From Porphyrobacter sp. SLTP (GTDB lineage: Bacteria; Pseudomonadota; Alphaproteobacteria; Sphingomonadales; Sphingomonadaceae), in NCBI RefSeq assembly GCF_009905735.1, contig NZ_JAAALE010000002.1:1-64000 (forward strand): 64,000 bases of DNA, read 5' to 3'. Of the stretch, positions 36,130 through 44,696 are shown piece after piece (the first letter of the stretch is position 1; each line of letters starts with the position of its first letter). The notes under the pieces were generated by a model, which saw only the letters and a list, made by a program, of their open reading frames with translations, was not told where the DNA came from and did no database searches. The position numbers and the translations under genes are program-made.

Positions 36130-37439
36130 CCCCGCTCGGCTCTGAGCTTGTCCCAGTAGTCGAGCCGCTTCTTCACCTCGCGCTCGAACCCGCGTTCGAC
36201 GGGGGTGTAGAACGTCTGTGGGTCCATCTCCTCCGGCCAGTAATTGTCCCCCGAAAAGCCCTCGGGCGTGTCGTGGTCGTAGGTGTAGCCCTTGCCGTAG
36301 CCGAGGCTCTCCATCAGCCCGGTCGCCGGATTGACGATGTTCATCGGCGGCATCAGGCTGCCGGTTTCCTTGGCCGATTTCCACGCCGCCTTTTGCGCCA
36401 GATAGACGGCATTGGATTTGGGCGCGGTCGCCAGATAGAGGCAGGCCTGCGCCAGCGCCAATTCGCCCTCGGGGCTGCCAAGGAAGCGGTAGGCCTCCAT
36501 CGCGGCCATGCATTGTGTCAGAGCGTGGGGATCGGCGAGGCCGATGTCCTCCACCGCCATGCGCACCAGCCGCCGGGCGAGGAACAGCGGCTCCTCGCCA
36601 GCGGTCAGCATCCGCGCGAGGTAGTACAGCGCCGCCTGCGGATCAGACCCGCGCACGGCTTTGTGCAAGGCGCTGATGAGGTTGTAATGCCCGTCGCGGT
36701 CCTTGTCATAGACCGCCACCCGGCGTTGCAGGAAGCTGCCCAGCATCGCCGGGTCGAGCGGTTGGGTGAGGCCTGCGGCATAAAGCGTTTCGGCCTGACC
36801 TAACAGGAACCGCCCGTCGCCATCGGCTCCGGCAATCAGCGCGGTGCGGGCTTCGGGGGTGACGGGGAGGGGGCCTTCCAGCGCCTCCGCCTTTTCGAGC
36901 AGCGCCGCCAGCGCCGCCTCGTCCAGCCGGTTCAGCACCAGCACCTGCGCGCGGCTCAGCAACGCAGCGTTGAGGGCGAAGCTCGGATTCTCGGTCGTCG
37001 CGCCAACCAGCGTCACCACCCCGCGTTCGACATAGGGGAGGAAGCCGTCCTGCTGCGCGCGGTTGAAGCGGTGAATCTCGTCCACGAATAACAGGGTCTT
37101 GCGGCCAGCGCCCGCCATCTTCTCGGCCTCGGCAAAGGCCTTCTTCAGGTCGGCCACGCCTGAAAACACTGCGCTGATGGCGACATAGCGTATCCCCACA
37201 GCGTCAGCGAGCAGGCGGGCGATGCTGGTCTTGCCGGTGCCGGGCGGCCCCCACAGGATCATGCTGGCGAGCTTGCCCGCCGCCACCATCCGCCCGATCG
37301 CGCCGTCCGGGCCGGTCAGGTGCTCCTGCCCGACCACTTCGACCAGCGATGCCGGGCGCAGACGGTCAGCCAGCGGCGCGTCGTCCGAGGGCGCGCCGGA
37401 CGGGGGCGGGGATGCATCTTGTCCGAACAGATCAGTCAT
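36126..37439 (-). CDS. rarA: Replication-associated recombination protein RarA (AAA+ ATPase)
   Basis: This 437-aa protein of the MgsA/WRNIP1 type acts at stalled replication forks. Walker A is GPPGTGKTS (about 54-62), Walker B LLFVDEIHRFN, and sensor 1 is in VGATTENPSF. The C-terminal tetramerisation half carries the AVRGSDPQAALYYLARM and FLGSPEGELALAQ segments. Length is normal. The start ATG 37439 faces the PadR regulator gene across 115 bases. The downstream nuclease-like gene overlaps by four bases. Confidence 0.96.
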   Translation of the reverse strand: MTDLFGQDASPPPSGAPSDDAPLADRLRPASLVEVVGQEHLTGPDGAIGRMVAAGKLASMILWGPPGTGKTSIARLLADAVGIRYVAISAVFSGVADLKKAFAEAEKMAGAGRKTLLFVDEIHRFNRAQQDGFLPYVERGVVTLVGATTENPSFALNAALLSRAQVLVLNRLDEAALAALLEKAEALEGPLPVTPEARTALIAGADGDGRFLLGQAETLYAAGLTQPLDPAMLGSFLQRRVAVYDKDRDGHYNLISALHKAVRGSDPQAALYYLARMLTAGEEPLFLARRLVRMAVEDIGLADPHALTQCMAAMEAYRFLGSPEGELALAQACLYLATAPKSNAVYLAQKAAWKSAKETGSLMPPMNIVNPATGLMESLGYGKGYTYDHDTPEGFSGDNYWPEEMDPQTFYTPVERGFEREVKKRLDYWDKLRAERG

Positions 37440-37495
37440 TCATCGGGCGTGATAGGCCTGTCGGCGGAAAAGTGAAATCTCCGCACGGCCACTCC

Positions 37496-37523
37496 TTGCA
37501 AAGATAGGTCTAAGATATATCTT
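37496..37523 (+). promoter_or_regulatory. Candidate padR promoter with palindromic operator
   Basis: TTGCAA at 37496-37501 and TATCTT at 37518-37523 are spaced by 16 bases. The 12-base perfect palindrome AAGATATATCTT (37512-37523) covers the -10 box. PadR regulators usually repress their own gene through such A/T-rich palindromes, so this is a likely autoregulatory site. It is A/T-rich against a strongly G+C-rich background. Confidence 0.55.
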
Positions 37524-37554
37524 GGATACATCGAAACGCACAAAGGAGCGTGAC

Positions 37555-38199
37555 ATGACGTGGAACAAATATGGTCGCGGCAATGGCTGGGACAAGCTCG
37601 GCGAAGCAATCGCGATGATGGCGATGAGCGGCAATGCCAACATGGGCGGCCCGGCCTTCAAGGCGCGCTGGCGCTGGGACAGCGAAAACGAGGGCGACCG
37701 TGACGGCGAAGGCGAAGAGCGCGGTCGCCGTCAGCGGCGCGGGCGGATGTTCGGCACCGGTGAATTGCGGCTCGCACTGCTGGCGCTGATCGCCGAAAAC
37801 CCTTCGCACGGCTACGAACTGATCAAGGGCATCGAAGAGATGACCGGCGGTGCCTATGCCCCGAGCCCGGGCGCGGTCTATCCGACGCTGCAACTGCTCG
37901 AGGATGAGGGCGCGATTGCCGAGGCCGACGCGGAAGGCTCGAAAAAGCCTTATGCGGTCACGGCGCAGGGCGAGGCCGAGCTGGAAGAACGCAAGGTCGA
38001 AGTGGCCGAACTGCTGCGCCGCTTGGGTCGTCACGGGGAACGCACCAGCACGGTCCGCTCGCACGATGTGTTCCGGGCCATGGGCAACCTCGGCTCGGTG
38101 CTCAAGAACCGCGCCAAGGCGGGCAAGCTTGACGAGGCGACCATCAATGAAATCGTCGATATGATCGACGAGATGGCCAAGCGCATCGAACGCTTGTGA
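37555..38199 (+). CDS. PadR-family transcriptional regulator
   Basis: This 214-aa protein begins with a flexible, charged N-terminal part (about 1-65, rich in Arg, Asp and Glu). The PadR winged helix (about 68-145) has LRLALLALIAENPSHGYELIKGIE and PSPGAVYPTLQLLEDEG. A C-terminal helical dimerisation region ends in IDEMAKRIERL. It is probably a homodimeric repressor. Start ATG 37555 has AAGGAG 10 bases upstream. The ligand and targets are unknown; the membrane protein gene that follows may be one. Confidence 0.9.
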   Translation: MTWNKYGRGNGWDKLGEAIAMMAMSGNANMGGPAFKARWRWDSENEGDRDGEGEERGRRQRRGRMFGTGELRLALLALIAENPSHGYELIKGIEEMTGGAYAPSPGAVYPTLQLLEDEGAIAEADAEGSKKPYAVTAQGEAELEERKVEVAELLRRLGRHGERTSTVRSHDVFRAMGNLGSVLKNRAKAGKLDEATINEIVDMIDEMAKRIERL

Positions 38200-38244
38200 G
38201 CTCACACAGCCGCGATTGCGATTGATGTAAGTTAGGAATACACT

Positions 38245-38276
38245 CTCCCCCGACCGGGTCGCGCCGGACGGGGGAG
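38245..38276 (+). promoter_or_regulatory. G+C-rich hairpin overlapping the ribosome-binding site of the next gene
   Basis: CTCCCCCG (38245-38252) pairs with CGGGGGAG (38269-38276), with CCGG/CCGG inside. The right arm contains most of GGGAGGGG (38272-38279), the only ribosome-binding site for ATG 38285. The hairpin could act as the terminator of padR or limit translation of the membrane protein. Confidence 0.5.
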
Positions 38277-38284
38277 GGGCACCC

Positions 38285-38719
38285 ATGAACGATACGACAC
38301 TCGGCGCCGCCAAGGTGCCGTGGCATTTGTGGCTGATTGGTGGATTGTCGCTGCTGTTCAATGCCATGGGTGTGATCAGCTACACCATGACCAAGTTCGA
38401 CATGCTGGCTGAAGCTGGCATGACGGCGGATCAGATCGCTTTCATGAACGCCTATCCCGCCTGGGCCAGCGCTTTCTGGGCGCTCGGCGTGTGGGGAGCG
38501 TTTGCCGGATCGGTGCTGTTACTGCTGCGGTCGCGCTTTGCGGTCCCGGCGATGGTGGCAGCGACCATCGGCCTCGTCGGCACCACGGTTTACAACTACG
38601 GCCTGATCGAAGTGCCCGCTGCGATGGAAGCGCCTGCGCTCGACATCGCGATCTGGGCGGTGACGCTTTCGCTGCTGCTCTATGTGCGGCGGATGGCGGC
38701 TGCCGGCGTCCTCAAGTGA
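38285..38719 (+). CDS. Four-helix inner-membrane protein, unknown function
   Basis: This 144-aa protein has four predicted transmembrane helices (about 13-33, 61-82, 88-108 and 118-136), with the conserved-looking AYPAWASAFWALGVWGAF in the second. I recognise a general resemblance to small uncharacterised sphingomonad membrane proteins but no function. It follows the PadR gene on the same strand after 85 bases, so it may be a regulated target. It ends 13 bases before the convergent glycosyltransferase gene. Confidence 0.75.
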   Translation: MNDTTLGAAKVPWHLWLIGGLSLLFNAMGVISYTMTKFDMLAEAGMTADQIAFMNAYPAWASAFWALGVWGAFAGSVLLLLRSRFAVPAMVAATIGLVGTTVYNYGLIEVPAAMEAPALDIAIWAVTLSLLLYVRRMAAAGVLK

Positions 38720-38732
38720 CCGCGCGCGCCAA

Positions 38733-39923
38733 TCAGGCGGCCCGCGCCGTCTGTGCCGTACGGCGTTCCTCGACCAGCCGGACATAGGTGTCGGCGACGA
38801 CCTGATTGATCGCCTCCCAGCTATATTCGCAGGCTCGCGTCTCGCCCGCCGCGCCGTGGGCGGTGCGCAGTGCCGGATCAATGCAATAGGGGGCGAGGGC
38901 GGCGGCAAAGGCGGCGGCATCGCTGTCCTTGGCACCTGACGGCGCGACAAGGCGACCGGTGACACCATCGGCGACCAAACTGGCACTGCCGGTGGCCCCG
39001 GCGGCAACCACGGGCAGCCCGCTCGCCATCGCTTCCAGCGTGACATTGCCGAAGGTCTCGGTGACGCTGGGGTTGAAGAACACGTCTCCGCTGGCGAGCG
39101 CCTGTCCCAAAGCCTCGCCAGTCTTGAAGCCGGCAAAGATACCCCCGGGCAGGTTCGTCTCGAACCAGCTGCGGGCCGGGCCATCGCCGATCACCAGCAC
39201 CTTGTGCGGCGCGCCCGCGGCGCGCAGGCGCACGATGGTTTCGGCGAAGACATCAAGGCCCTTTTCCATCACCAGCCGCCCAAGGAAGACGATGGCGACA
39301 TCATCATCGGCCAGCCCCAGGCTGCGGCGCCATTCGGGATCGCGGCGGGCGGAGGAAAAGATCGTGCGGTCCACCCCCCGGCTCCACAGGCCGATGCGGG
39401 TGTGCATCCCCATAGCCAGCAATTCGTCGATCATCGACTGCGACGGCGCCACCAGCGCATCGCAGCGATTGTAGAACCGGCGCAGGCCCTTGACGATCAG
39501 CGGTTCGAGGAAGGCCATGTTGTAATAGCGCGGATAGGTCTCGAACCGGGTGTGGACGCTGGCCAGCACGGGGATGCCGTGCGCGCGTGCCCAGCGGAGC
39601 GCATTATGCGCGGCGGGATCGGGCGAGGACAGATGGACGATATTCGGCCCGAACTCGGCAAGGTCACGCTTCACATCGGCACCCAGATGGGTCGGCATCC
39701 GGTATTCACCGCGCCCCTTCACTGGCATCGGCACATTGGGAAGGCCGACCAGATCACCCGTCGCCGGGAAATCGGGATTGGCGACCTTGGGCGAATAGAC
39801 GCGCACCTTGGCGCCCTTGGCCAGCAGCGAGCCGACCAGACGATTCAGCGCCTGATTCGCCCCGTCGCGGGTGTAGTTGTAGTTGCCACTGAACAGGGCA
39901 ATGCGAAGATCGGAAATGTCCAT
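38733..39923 (-). CDS. Glycosyltransferase family 4 (GT-B), mannosyltransferase-like
   Basis: This 396-aa GT-B enzyme starts with an N-terminal acceptor domain (RIALFSGNYNYTRDGANQ). The C-terminal nucleotide-sugar domain holds FLGRLVMEKGLDVFAETI and the donor-binding EX7E motif, ETFGNVTLE, near residue 298. Similar enzymes transfer mannose or glucose to lipids such as diacylglycerol or phosphatidylinositol. The adjacent genes do not define a polysaccharide locus, so the acceptor is unknown; a membrane glycolipid is plausible. Confidence 0.87.
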   Translation of the reverse strand: MDISDLRIALFSGNYNYTRDGANQALNRLVGSLLAKGAKVRVYSPKVANPDFPATGDLVGLPNVPMPVKGRGEYRMPTHLGADVKRDLAEFGPNIVHLSSPDPAAHNALRWARAHGIPVLASVHTRFETYPRYYNMAFLEPLIVKGLRRFYNRCDALVAPSQSMIDELLAMGMHTRIGLWSRGVDRTIFSSARRDPEWRRSLGLADDDVAIVFLGRLVMEKGLDVFAETIVRLRAAGAPHKVLVIGDGPARSWFETNLPGGIFAGFKTGEALGQALASGDVFFNPSVTETFGNVTLEAMASGLPVVAAGATGSASLVADGVTGRLVAPSGAKDSDAAAFAAALAPYCIDPALRTAHGAAGETRACEYSWEAINQVVADTYVRLVEERRTAQTARAA

Positions 39924-39980
39924 GGAACGGCCTGATTAGTAACATTTGCAGCGCTTGGCGAGGGGCAGCGTGAGGCTTCG

Positions 39981-40080
39981 GTCCCTCCCCGTTGCGTAGC
40001 AATGGGGAGGTGGCAGCCCGCAGGGCTGTCGGAGGGGTTGGTCCCGCGCCACCTCTCTATCCCTGCGGGACTGGGAGGGA
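39981..40080. repeat. REP-like element (GGGGAGGTGGCAGCCC type)
   Basis: GTCCCTCCCCGTTGCGTAGC followed by AATGGGGAGGTGGCAG and GGAGGGGTTG matches the left half of the element at 14477-14611. It is closed by GGGAGGGACC at the right end, giving an outer inverted repeat. It lies between the glycosyltransferase start and the serC start. Confidence 0.8.
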
Positions 40081-40192
40081 CCAAATCGCGCGCCGCCCCC
40101 TTTCGTGATTGACTCCTCGCTCCCGGCCCCTAAAGCCGCCCACGGGCCACGCGGTCCCAACGCCGCGCGAGCTCTCTGCAAGGAGAGAATAC

Positions 40193-41371
40193 ATGACTGA
40201 GTATGCACGCGGGCTCGCACACGAGCCGACGCTTAAGCCTGAACGCCCTTTCTTTTCCTCGGGCCCCACGGCGAAATTCCCCGGCTGGTCGCTGGACACC
40301 CTCAAAACCGAAGTTCTCGGCCGCTCGCACCGTTCGGCGCTGGGCAAGGCGCGGCTGAAGTACGCGATTGACCTGTCGCGCGAGCTGCTCGGCATCCCCG
40401 ATGATTACCTGATCGGCATCATGCCCGCCTCCGATACTGGCGCGCTTGAAGCGGCGATGTGGTCGATGCTCGATCCCGCGCGCCCGGCGACGGTCGCCGC
40501 GTGGGAAAGCTTCGGCAACATCTGGATTCAGGACGCGGTGAAGCAGCTCAAGCTGCCCAACCTGCAAGTCCTCACCGCCGATTATGGCGAGATCCCCGAT
40601 CTCACCACCATCCCGCAGCGCAATGACGTGGTGTTCACCTGGAACGGCACGACCTCTGGCGCGATGATCCCGAACACCGACTGGTTGGAGCCGGGCCGCG
40701 AGGGCATCACCATCAACGACGCCACCAGCGCGATCTTCGCGCAGGAAATGGACTGGTCGAAGCTCGATGCGACGACCTACAGCTGGCAGAAGGTGATGGG
40801 CAGCGAAGCGCAGCACGGGATGCTGATCCTCAGCCCCAAGGCGGTTGCGCGCATCGAAAGCTACGATCCGCCGTGGCCGATGCCCAAGCTGTTCCGCATG
40901 AAGAAGGGCAACAAAATCAACCTTGGCATCTTCGCCGGTGAGACGATCAACACCCCTTCGATGCTGGCGACCGAAGATTACATCGCGGCGCTGGAATGGG
41001 CCAAGAGCATCGGCGGGCGCAAGGCGCTGGTCGAGCGGGCCAATGCCAATGCCAAGATCGTCAAGGACTGGATCGAGGCGACCCCGTGGCTGCGCAACAT
41101 GGCGTCCGATCCGGCGCAGCAGACCAACACCGGCGTGTGCATGGTGTTCCAGGGCGAATGGTACGATGCGCTCTCGGATGACGACAAGGCGGGCGTGCCC
41201 AAGAAGATCGTCAAGCTGCTCGAAGAACGCAATGTCGGCTTTGACTTCAACGGCTACCGCGACGCGCCGCCGTCCTTGCGTATCTGGTGCGGCTCGACCG
41301 TCGAGCAGGAGGACCTGAAGCGCCTGCTGCCGTGGATCGAATGGGCCTACGAGAAGGTCAAGAACGGCTGA
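40193..41371 (+). CDS. serC: Phosphoserine aminotransferase
   Basis: This 392-aa PLP enzyme converts 3-phosphohydroxypyruvate to phosphoserine using glutamate. It is of the long alphaproteobacterial type. The N-terminal SSGPTAKFPGW binds phosphate, and the PLP lysine lies in WQKVMGSEAQHG near residue 200. FRMKKGNKINLGIFAGETINTPS follows and is typical. Start ATG 40193 has AAGGAGAG 6-7 bases upstream. serA follows after a REP element of about 85 bases, giving two consecutive steps of serine synthesis. Confidence 0.96.
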   Translation: MTEYARGLAHEPTLKPERPFFSSGPTAKFPGWSLDTLKTEVLGRSHRSALGKARLKYAIDLSRELLGIPDDYLIGIMPASDTGALEAAMWSMLDPARPATVAAWESFGNIWIQDAVKQLKLPNLQVLTADYGEIPDLTTIPQRNDVVFTWNGTTSGAMIPNTDWLEPGREGITINDATSAIFAQEMDWSKLDATTYSWQKVMGSEAQHGMLILSPKAVARIESYDPPWPMPKLFRMKKGNKINLGIFAGETINTPSMLATEDYIAALEWAKSIGGRKALVERANANAKIVKDWIEATPWLRNMASDPAQQTNTGVCMVFQGEWYDALSDDDKAGVPKKIVKLLEERNVGFDFNGYRDAPPSLRIWCGSTVEQEDLKRLLPWIEWAYEKVKNG

Positions 41372-41386
41372 GGCCGTCCACGCTCG

Positions 41387-41472
41387 CGTCGCCCCGGACT
41401 TGATCCGGGGCCGCTCTCCCCAATTCCCAATGCGCGTGTTGCGCGCGGTCCCGGATCAAGTCCGGGATGACG
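41387..41472. repeat. REP-like palindrome between serC and serA
   Basis: The element begins CGTCGCCCCGGACTTGATCC and ends GGATCAAGTCCGGGATGACG, with a short unrelated centre. It belongs to the same family as 6711-6790 and 43085-43168. Confidence 0.87.
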
Positions 41473-41488
41473 ATGGAAGGTATTCCCA

Positions 41489-43075
41489 ATGACCCGTCCC
41501 AAAGTTCTCATTTCCGACAAGATGGATCCCAACGCCGCCCGCATTTTCGAAGAGCGCGGCTGCGATGTTGATGTCATCACCGGCGAAACGCCCGAGCAAT
41601 TGATCGCCCGCATCGGCGAATATGATGGCCTCGCGATCCGCTCCTCGACCAAGGTGACCAAGGCGATCCTTGATGCTGCCACCAACCTCAAGGTGATCGG
41701 CCGCGCCGGCATCGGGGTCGACAATGTCGACATCCCCTACGCCTCGTCCAAGGGCGTCGTGGTGATGAACACCCCGTTCGGCAACTCGATCACCACTGCC
41801 GAACACGCCATTGCGCTGATGTTCGCGCTCGCCCGCCAGATCCCAGAAGCCAACGCGCAGACGCAGGCGGGCAAGTGGCCCAAGAGCGGGTTCATGGGCG
41901 TGGAACTCACCGCCAAGACCCTCGGCCTGATCGGCGCAGGCAATATCGGCTCGATCGTCGCCACCCGCGCGCTTGGCCTGCGCATGAAGGTGATCGCCTA
42001 TGATCCCTTCCTGACCGAAGAACGCGCCGTGGAAATGGGCGTCGAGAAGGTCGATCTCGACACGCTGCTCTCCCGCGCCGATTTCGTCACGCTGCACACC
42101 CCGCTGACCGAGGAAACCCGCAACATCCTCAGCCGCGAACGGCTGGAGAATGCCAAGAAGGGCATCCGCATCATCAACTGCGCCCGCGGTGGGTTGATCG
42201 ACGAAGCGGCGCTGAAGGACTGCCTCGAAAGCGGTCAGGTGGCGGGCGCAGCATTGGACGTGTTCGAAACCGAACCGCCTGCTGCCGATCACCCGCTGTT
42301 CGGCGCGCCAAACTTCATCTGCACCCCGCACCTTGGCGCTTCGACCACCGAGGCGCAGGTCAATGTAGCGCTGCAGGTGGCCGAGCAGCTCGCCGACTAT
42401 CTCGTCAACGGCGGCGTCACCAATGCGCTCAACGTGCCGTCGCTCTCGGCCGAGGAAGCGCCCAAGCTGCGCCCCTATATGTCGCTCGCCGAAAAGCTCG
42501 GCAGCCTTGTCGGCCAGCTGGCGCATGGCAACCTGACCCACATCAGCATCGAACGTGAAGGCGCGGCGGCTGATCTCAACGGCAAGCCGATCACCGCCGC
42601 CGTGCTGTCGGGCTTCATGCGCCGCTATTCGGACACGGTGAACATGGTCAACGCGCCCTTCCTGGCGAAGGAGCGCGGTCTGGATGTCAGCGAGATCCGC
42701 CATGATCGTGATGGCGCGTTCAACACGCTGGTGCGCGTGACGGTAGAAACCGCACAGGGCCCGCGTTCGGTCGCAGGCACACTGTTCGGGACGGAATCGC
42801 CCCGTCTGGTTGAAATCTTCGGCATCGGGATCGAAGCGGAACTGTCGGGCCACATGCTCTACATCGTCAATGACGACAAGCCGGGCTTCATCGGCCGCAT
42901 CGGTACGCTGCTGGGCGCGCGCGGGATCAACATCGGCACCTTCAACCTCGGCCGCCGCGAAGCGGGCGGGGAAGCGGTGCTGCTCTTGAGCCTCGACGAA
43001 GCCCTGACGCCCGAAGTGGTGGCCGAGGCCGAGAAGGTTGAAGGCGTGAAGCTGGTCAAGGCGCTGGCGTTTTAG
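41489..43075 (+). CDS. serA: D-3-phosphoglycerate dehydrogenase
   Basis: This 528-aa enzyme oxidises 3-phosphoglycerate to 3-phosphohydroxypyruvate with NAD, the first step of serine synthesis. The substrate-binding domain comes first, then the Rossmann fold with LIGAGNIGSIVA (about 151-162), RGGLIDE and the catalytic His in CTPHLG. An intervening ASB domain (about 325-450) and a C-terminal ACT domain (about 452-528, MLYIVNDDKPGFIGRIG) make it the long form, which serine usually inhibits. Start ATG 41489 has GGAAGG upstream. Confidence 0.97.
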   Translation: MTRPKVLISDKMDPNAARIFEERGCDVDVITGETPEQLIARIGEYDGLAIRSSTKVTKAILDAATNLKVIGRAGIGVDNVDIPYASSKGVVVMNTPFGNSITTAEHAIALMFALARQIPEANAQTQAGKWPKSGFMGVELTAKTLGLIGAGNIGSIVATRALGLRMKVIAYDPFLTEERAVEMGVEKVDLDTLLSRADFVTLHTPLTEETRNILSRERLENAKKGIRIINCARGGLIDEAALKDCLESGQVAGAALDVFETEPPAADHPLFGAPNFICTPHLGASTTEAQVNVALQVAEQLADYLVNGGVTNALNVPSLSAEEAPKLRPYMSLAEKLGSLVGQLAHGNLTHISIEREGAAADLNGKPITAAVLSGFMRRYSDTVNMVNAPFLAKERGLDVSEIRHDRDGAFNTLVRVTVETAQGPRSVAGTLFGTESPRLVEIFGIGIEAELSGHMLYIVNDDKPGFIGRIGTLLGARGINIGTFNLGRREAGGEAVLLLSLDEALTPEVVAEAEKVEGVKLVKALAF

Positions 43076-43084
43076 GAAAGATGG

Positions 43085-43168
43085 CGTCGCCCCGGGCTTG
43101 ACCCGGGGCCGCTGTCGGCTCAGTCGGGTGCCGGACGATAGCGATCCCGGGTCAGGCCCGGGATGACG
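43085..43168. repeat. REP-like palindrome between serA and hisZ
   Basis: CGTCGCCCCGGGCTTGACCC at the left and GGGTCAGGCCCGGGATGACG at the right form the inverted ends. The right end abuts the translation start of hisZ. Confidence 0.87.
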
Positions 43169-43178
43169 TGTGAGTGAC

Positions 43179-44303
43179 ATGACCCAACCCAACGACCTCC
43201 TCCCCGAAGGCCTCGAAGACCGCCTGCCGCTCGAAGCCGCGCGCATCACGGCGATGATGCGCGCCTGCCTCGATGTGCTGGACGCCCACGGCTATGACCG
43301 CGTGCGCCCGCCGCTGCTCGAATTCGAAGCCTCGCTCGCAGGCCGCATGGCCGGCGCTGTCGCGGGCGAGGCGCGGGCGATGTTCCGCTTTGTCGATCCG
43401 GCGTCCTTGCGCACCCTCGCGCTGCGCTCGGACATGACCCCGCAGGTCGGACGGATCGCTGCGACCAGCCTCAAGACCGCTGCCCGCCCGCTGCGCCTCG
43501 CCTATTGCGGCGATACGGTGGTGATCAAGGCAAGCCAGCTCGATCCGGCGCGCGAGCGCCTGCAACTGGGCGCCGAGCTGATCGGCGCCGATAGCGTGGC
43601 GGCTGCGAGCGAGGCAGTGATGCTCGCGATTGAAGCGCTGACGGCGGCCGGGCTGACCGGTATCTCGGTCGATTTCACGCTCCCCGATCTGGTCGATACC
43701 CTGAGCGCCAAAGCCTTCCCCTTGGACGCTGACAAGATCGAAGCCGTGCGGCGCGAGCTTGATACCAAGGATGCCGGCGGATTGAAGGCGGCGGGCGGCG
43801 CGGCCTATCTGCCGCTGCTCTATGCCACCGGGCCGTTCGATCAGGCGCTGGCTTCGCTGCGTGATGTGGACGCAGGCGGCGCGCTGAAATCGCGGCTCGA
43901 CGGGCTGGAGCAGATCGCCGCCCAGATTGGCGATGCAGCGCGCATTACGCTCGATCCGACCGAGCGGCATGGGTTTGAATACCAGTCGTGGTTCGGCTTC
44001 ACGCTCTACGCCGAGGGTCTGCGCCGCGCAGCCGGGCGGGGCGGCACCTACCGCATCGCGGGCAGCGACGAGCCTGCGACCGGCTTCACGCTCTATCTTG
44101 ACCGCTTGGCCGACGCAGCGCCGCAGCCCGAGGCGGCGCGCACCTGCTACCTCCCGCTGGGCCACGACCGGGAGGCGGCGGCGAAGCTGCGGGCAGAAGG
44201 CTGGCGCACGCGGGCGCAGCTGGCCGAGGGCGAGGACCCAGCGGCACTGGGCTGCGGCTACATCCTCGCAGCCACTGGCCCTGCCGAACTGGAGCAGCCC
44301 TGA
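43179..44303 (+). CDS. hisZ: ATP phosphoribosyltransferase regulatory subunit
   Basis: This 374-aa histidyl-tRNA-synthetase-like protein lacks a tRNA-binding domain. It pairs with short HisG to form the first enzyme of histidine synthesis. Motif 2-like LRSDMTPQVGRIAAT and the C-terminal GGRGGTYRIAG-like segment are visible, although the class II catalytic residues are not all kept, as expected for HisZ. ATG 43179 is used; GTG 43170 just upstream lies next to the REP end. The stop overlaps the RidA start by one base. hisG is not in the window. Confidence 0.88.
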   Translation: MTQPNDLLPEGLEDRLPLEAARITAMMRACLDVLDAHGYDRVRPPLLEFEASLAGRMAGAVAGEARAMFRFVDPASLRTLALRSDMTPQVGRIAATSLKTAARPLRLAYCGDTVVIKASQLDPARERLQLGAELIGADSVAAASEAVMLAIEALTAAGLTGISVDFTLPDLVDTLSAKAFPLDADKIEAVRRELDTKDAGGLKAAGGAAYLPLLYATGPFDQALASLRDVDAGGALKSRLDGLEQIAAQIGDAARITLDPTERHGFEYQSWFGFTLYAEGLRRAAGRGGTYRIAGSDEPATGFTLYLDRLADAAPQPEAARTCYLPLGHDREAAAKLRAEGWRTRAQLAEGEDPAALGCGYILAATGPAELEQP

Positions 44304-44692
44304 TGACCGATGCGCCCAAGGCTATCACACTCGAAAACGATCCGCTCGCAGCCTATTGCTTCTCGCCCGCGTGGCAGGTCGGCGGTCTGCTGTTCCTGTC
44401 CGGGCAGGCGAGCATCGGCGCGGATGGCAGCATCGTTGGCGCGGGTGATTTCGATGCGCAGCTGGCCCAGACCTTCGCCAATATCGAACGCGTGTTGGCG
44501 GCAGGCGGGAGCGATCTGTCCAAGGTGGTCAAGGTCACGATCTACCTGACTGACATGGCGAACTTCCCGAAGATCGTGGAAGCCCGGCAGCGCTGGTTCA
44601 CGCCGCCCTATCCGGCAGACACGACGGTCGAGGTGCGCAGTCTCGCCTTGCCCGAACTGATGGTCGAAATCGACGTGATCGCGAGCGTTTAA
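44303..44692 (+). CDS. RidA-family protein (enamine/imine deaminase type)
   Basis: This 129-aa single-domain protein is of the RidA/YjgF family, which hydrolyses reactive enamines and imines formed by PLP enzymes such as serine dehydratase. Visible family segments are LFLSGQASIGADGSIVG, TIYLTDMANFP and PADTTVEVRSLALP. The catalytic Arg is present in EVRSL. It overlaps hisZ by one base and follows serine and histidine genes. It ends 4 bases before the convergent esterase gene. Confidence 0.9.
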   Translation: MTDAPKAITLENDPLAAYCFSPAWQVGGLLFLSGQASIGADGSIVGAGDFDAQLAQTFANIERVLAAGGSDLSKVVKVTIYLTDMANFPKIVEARQRWFTPPYPADTTVEVRSLALPELMVEIDVIASV

Positions 44693-44696
44693 CGGC

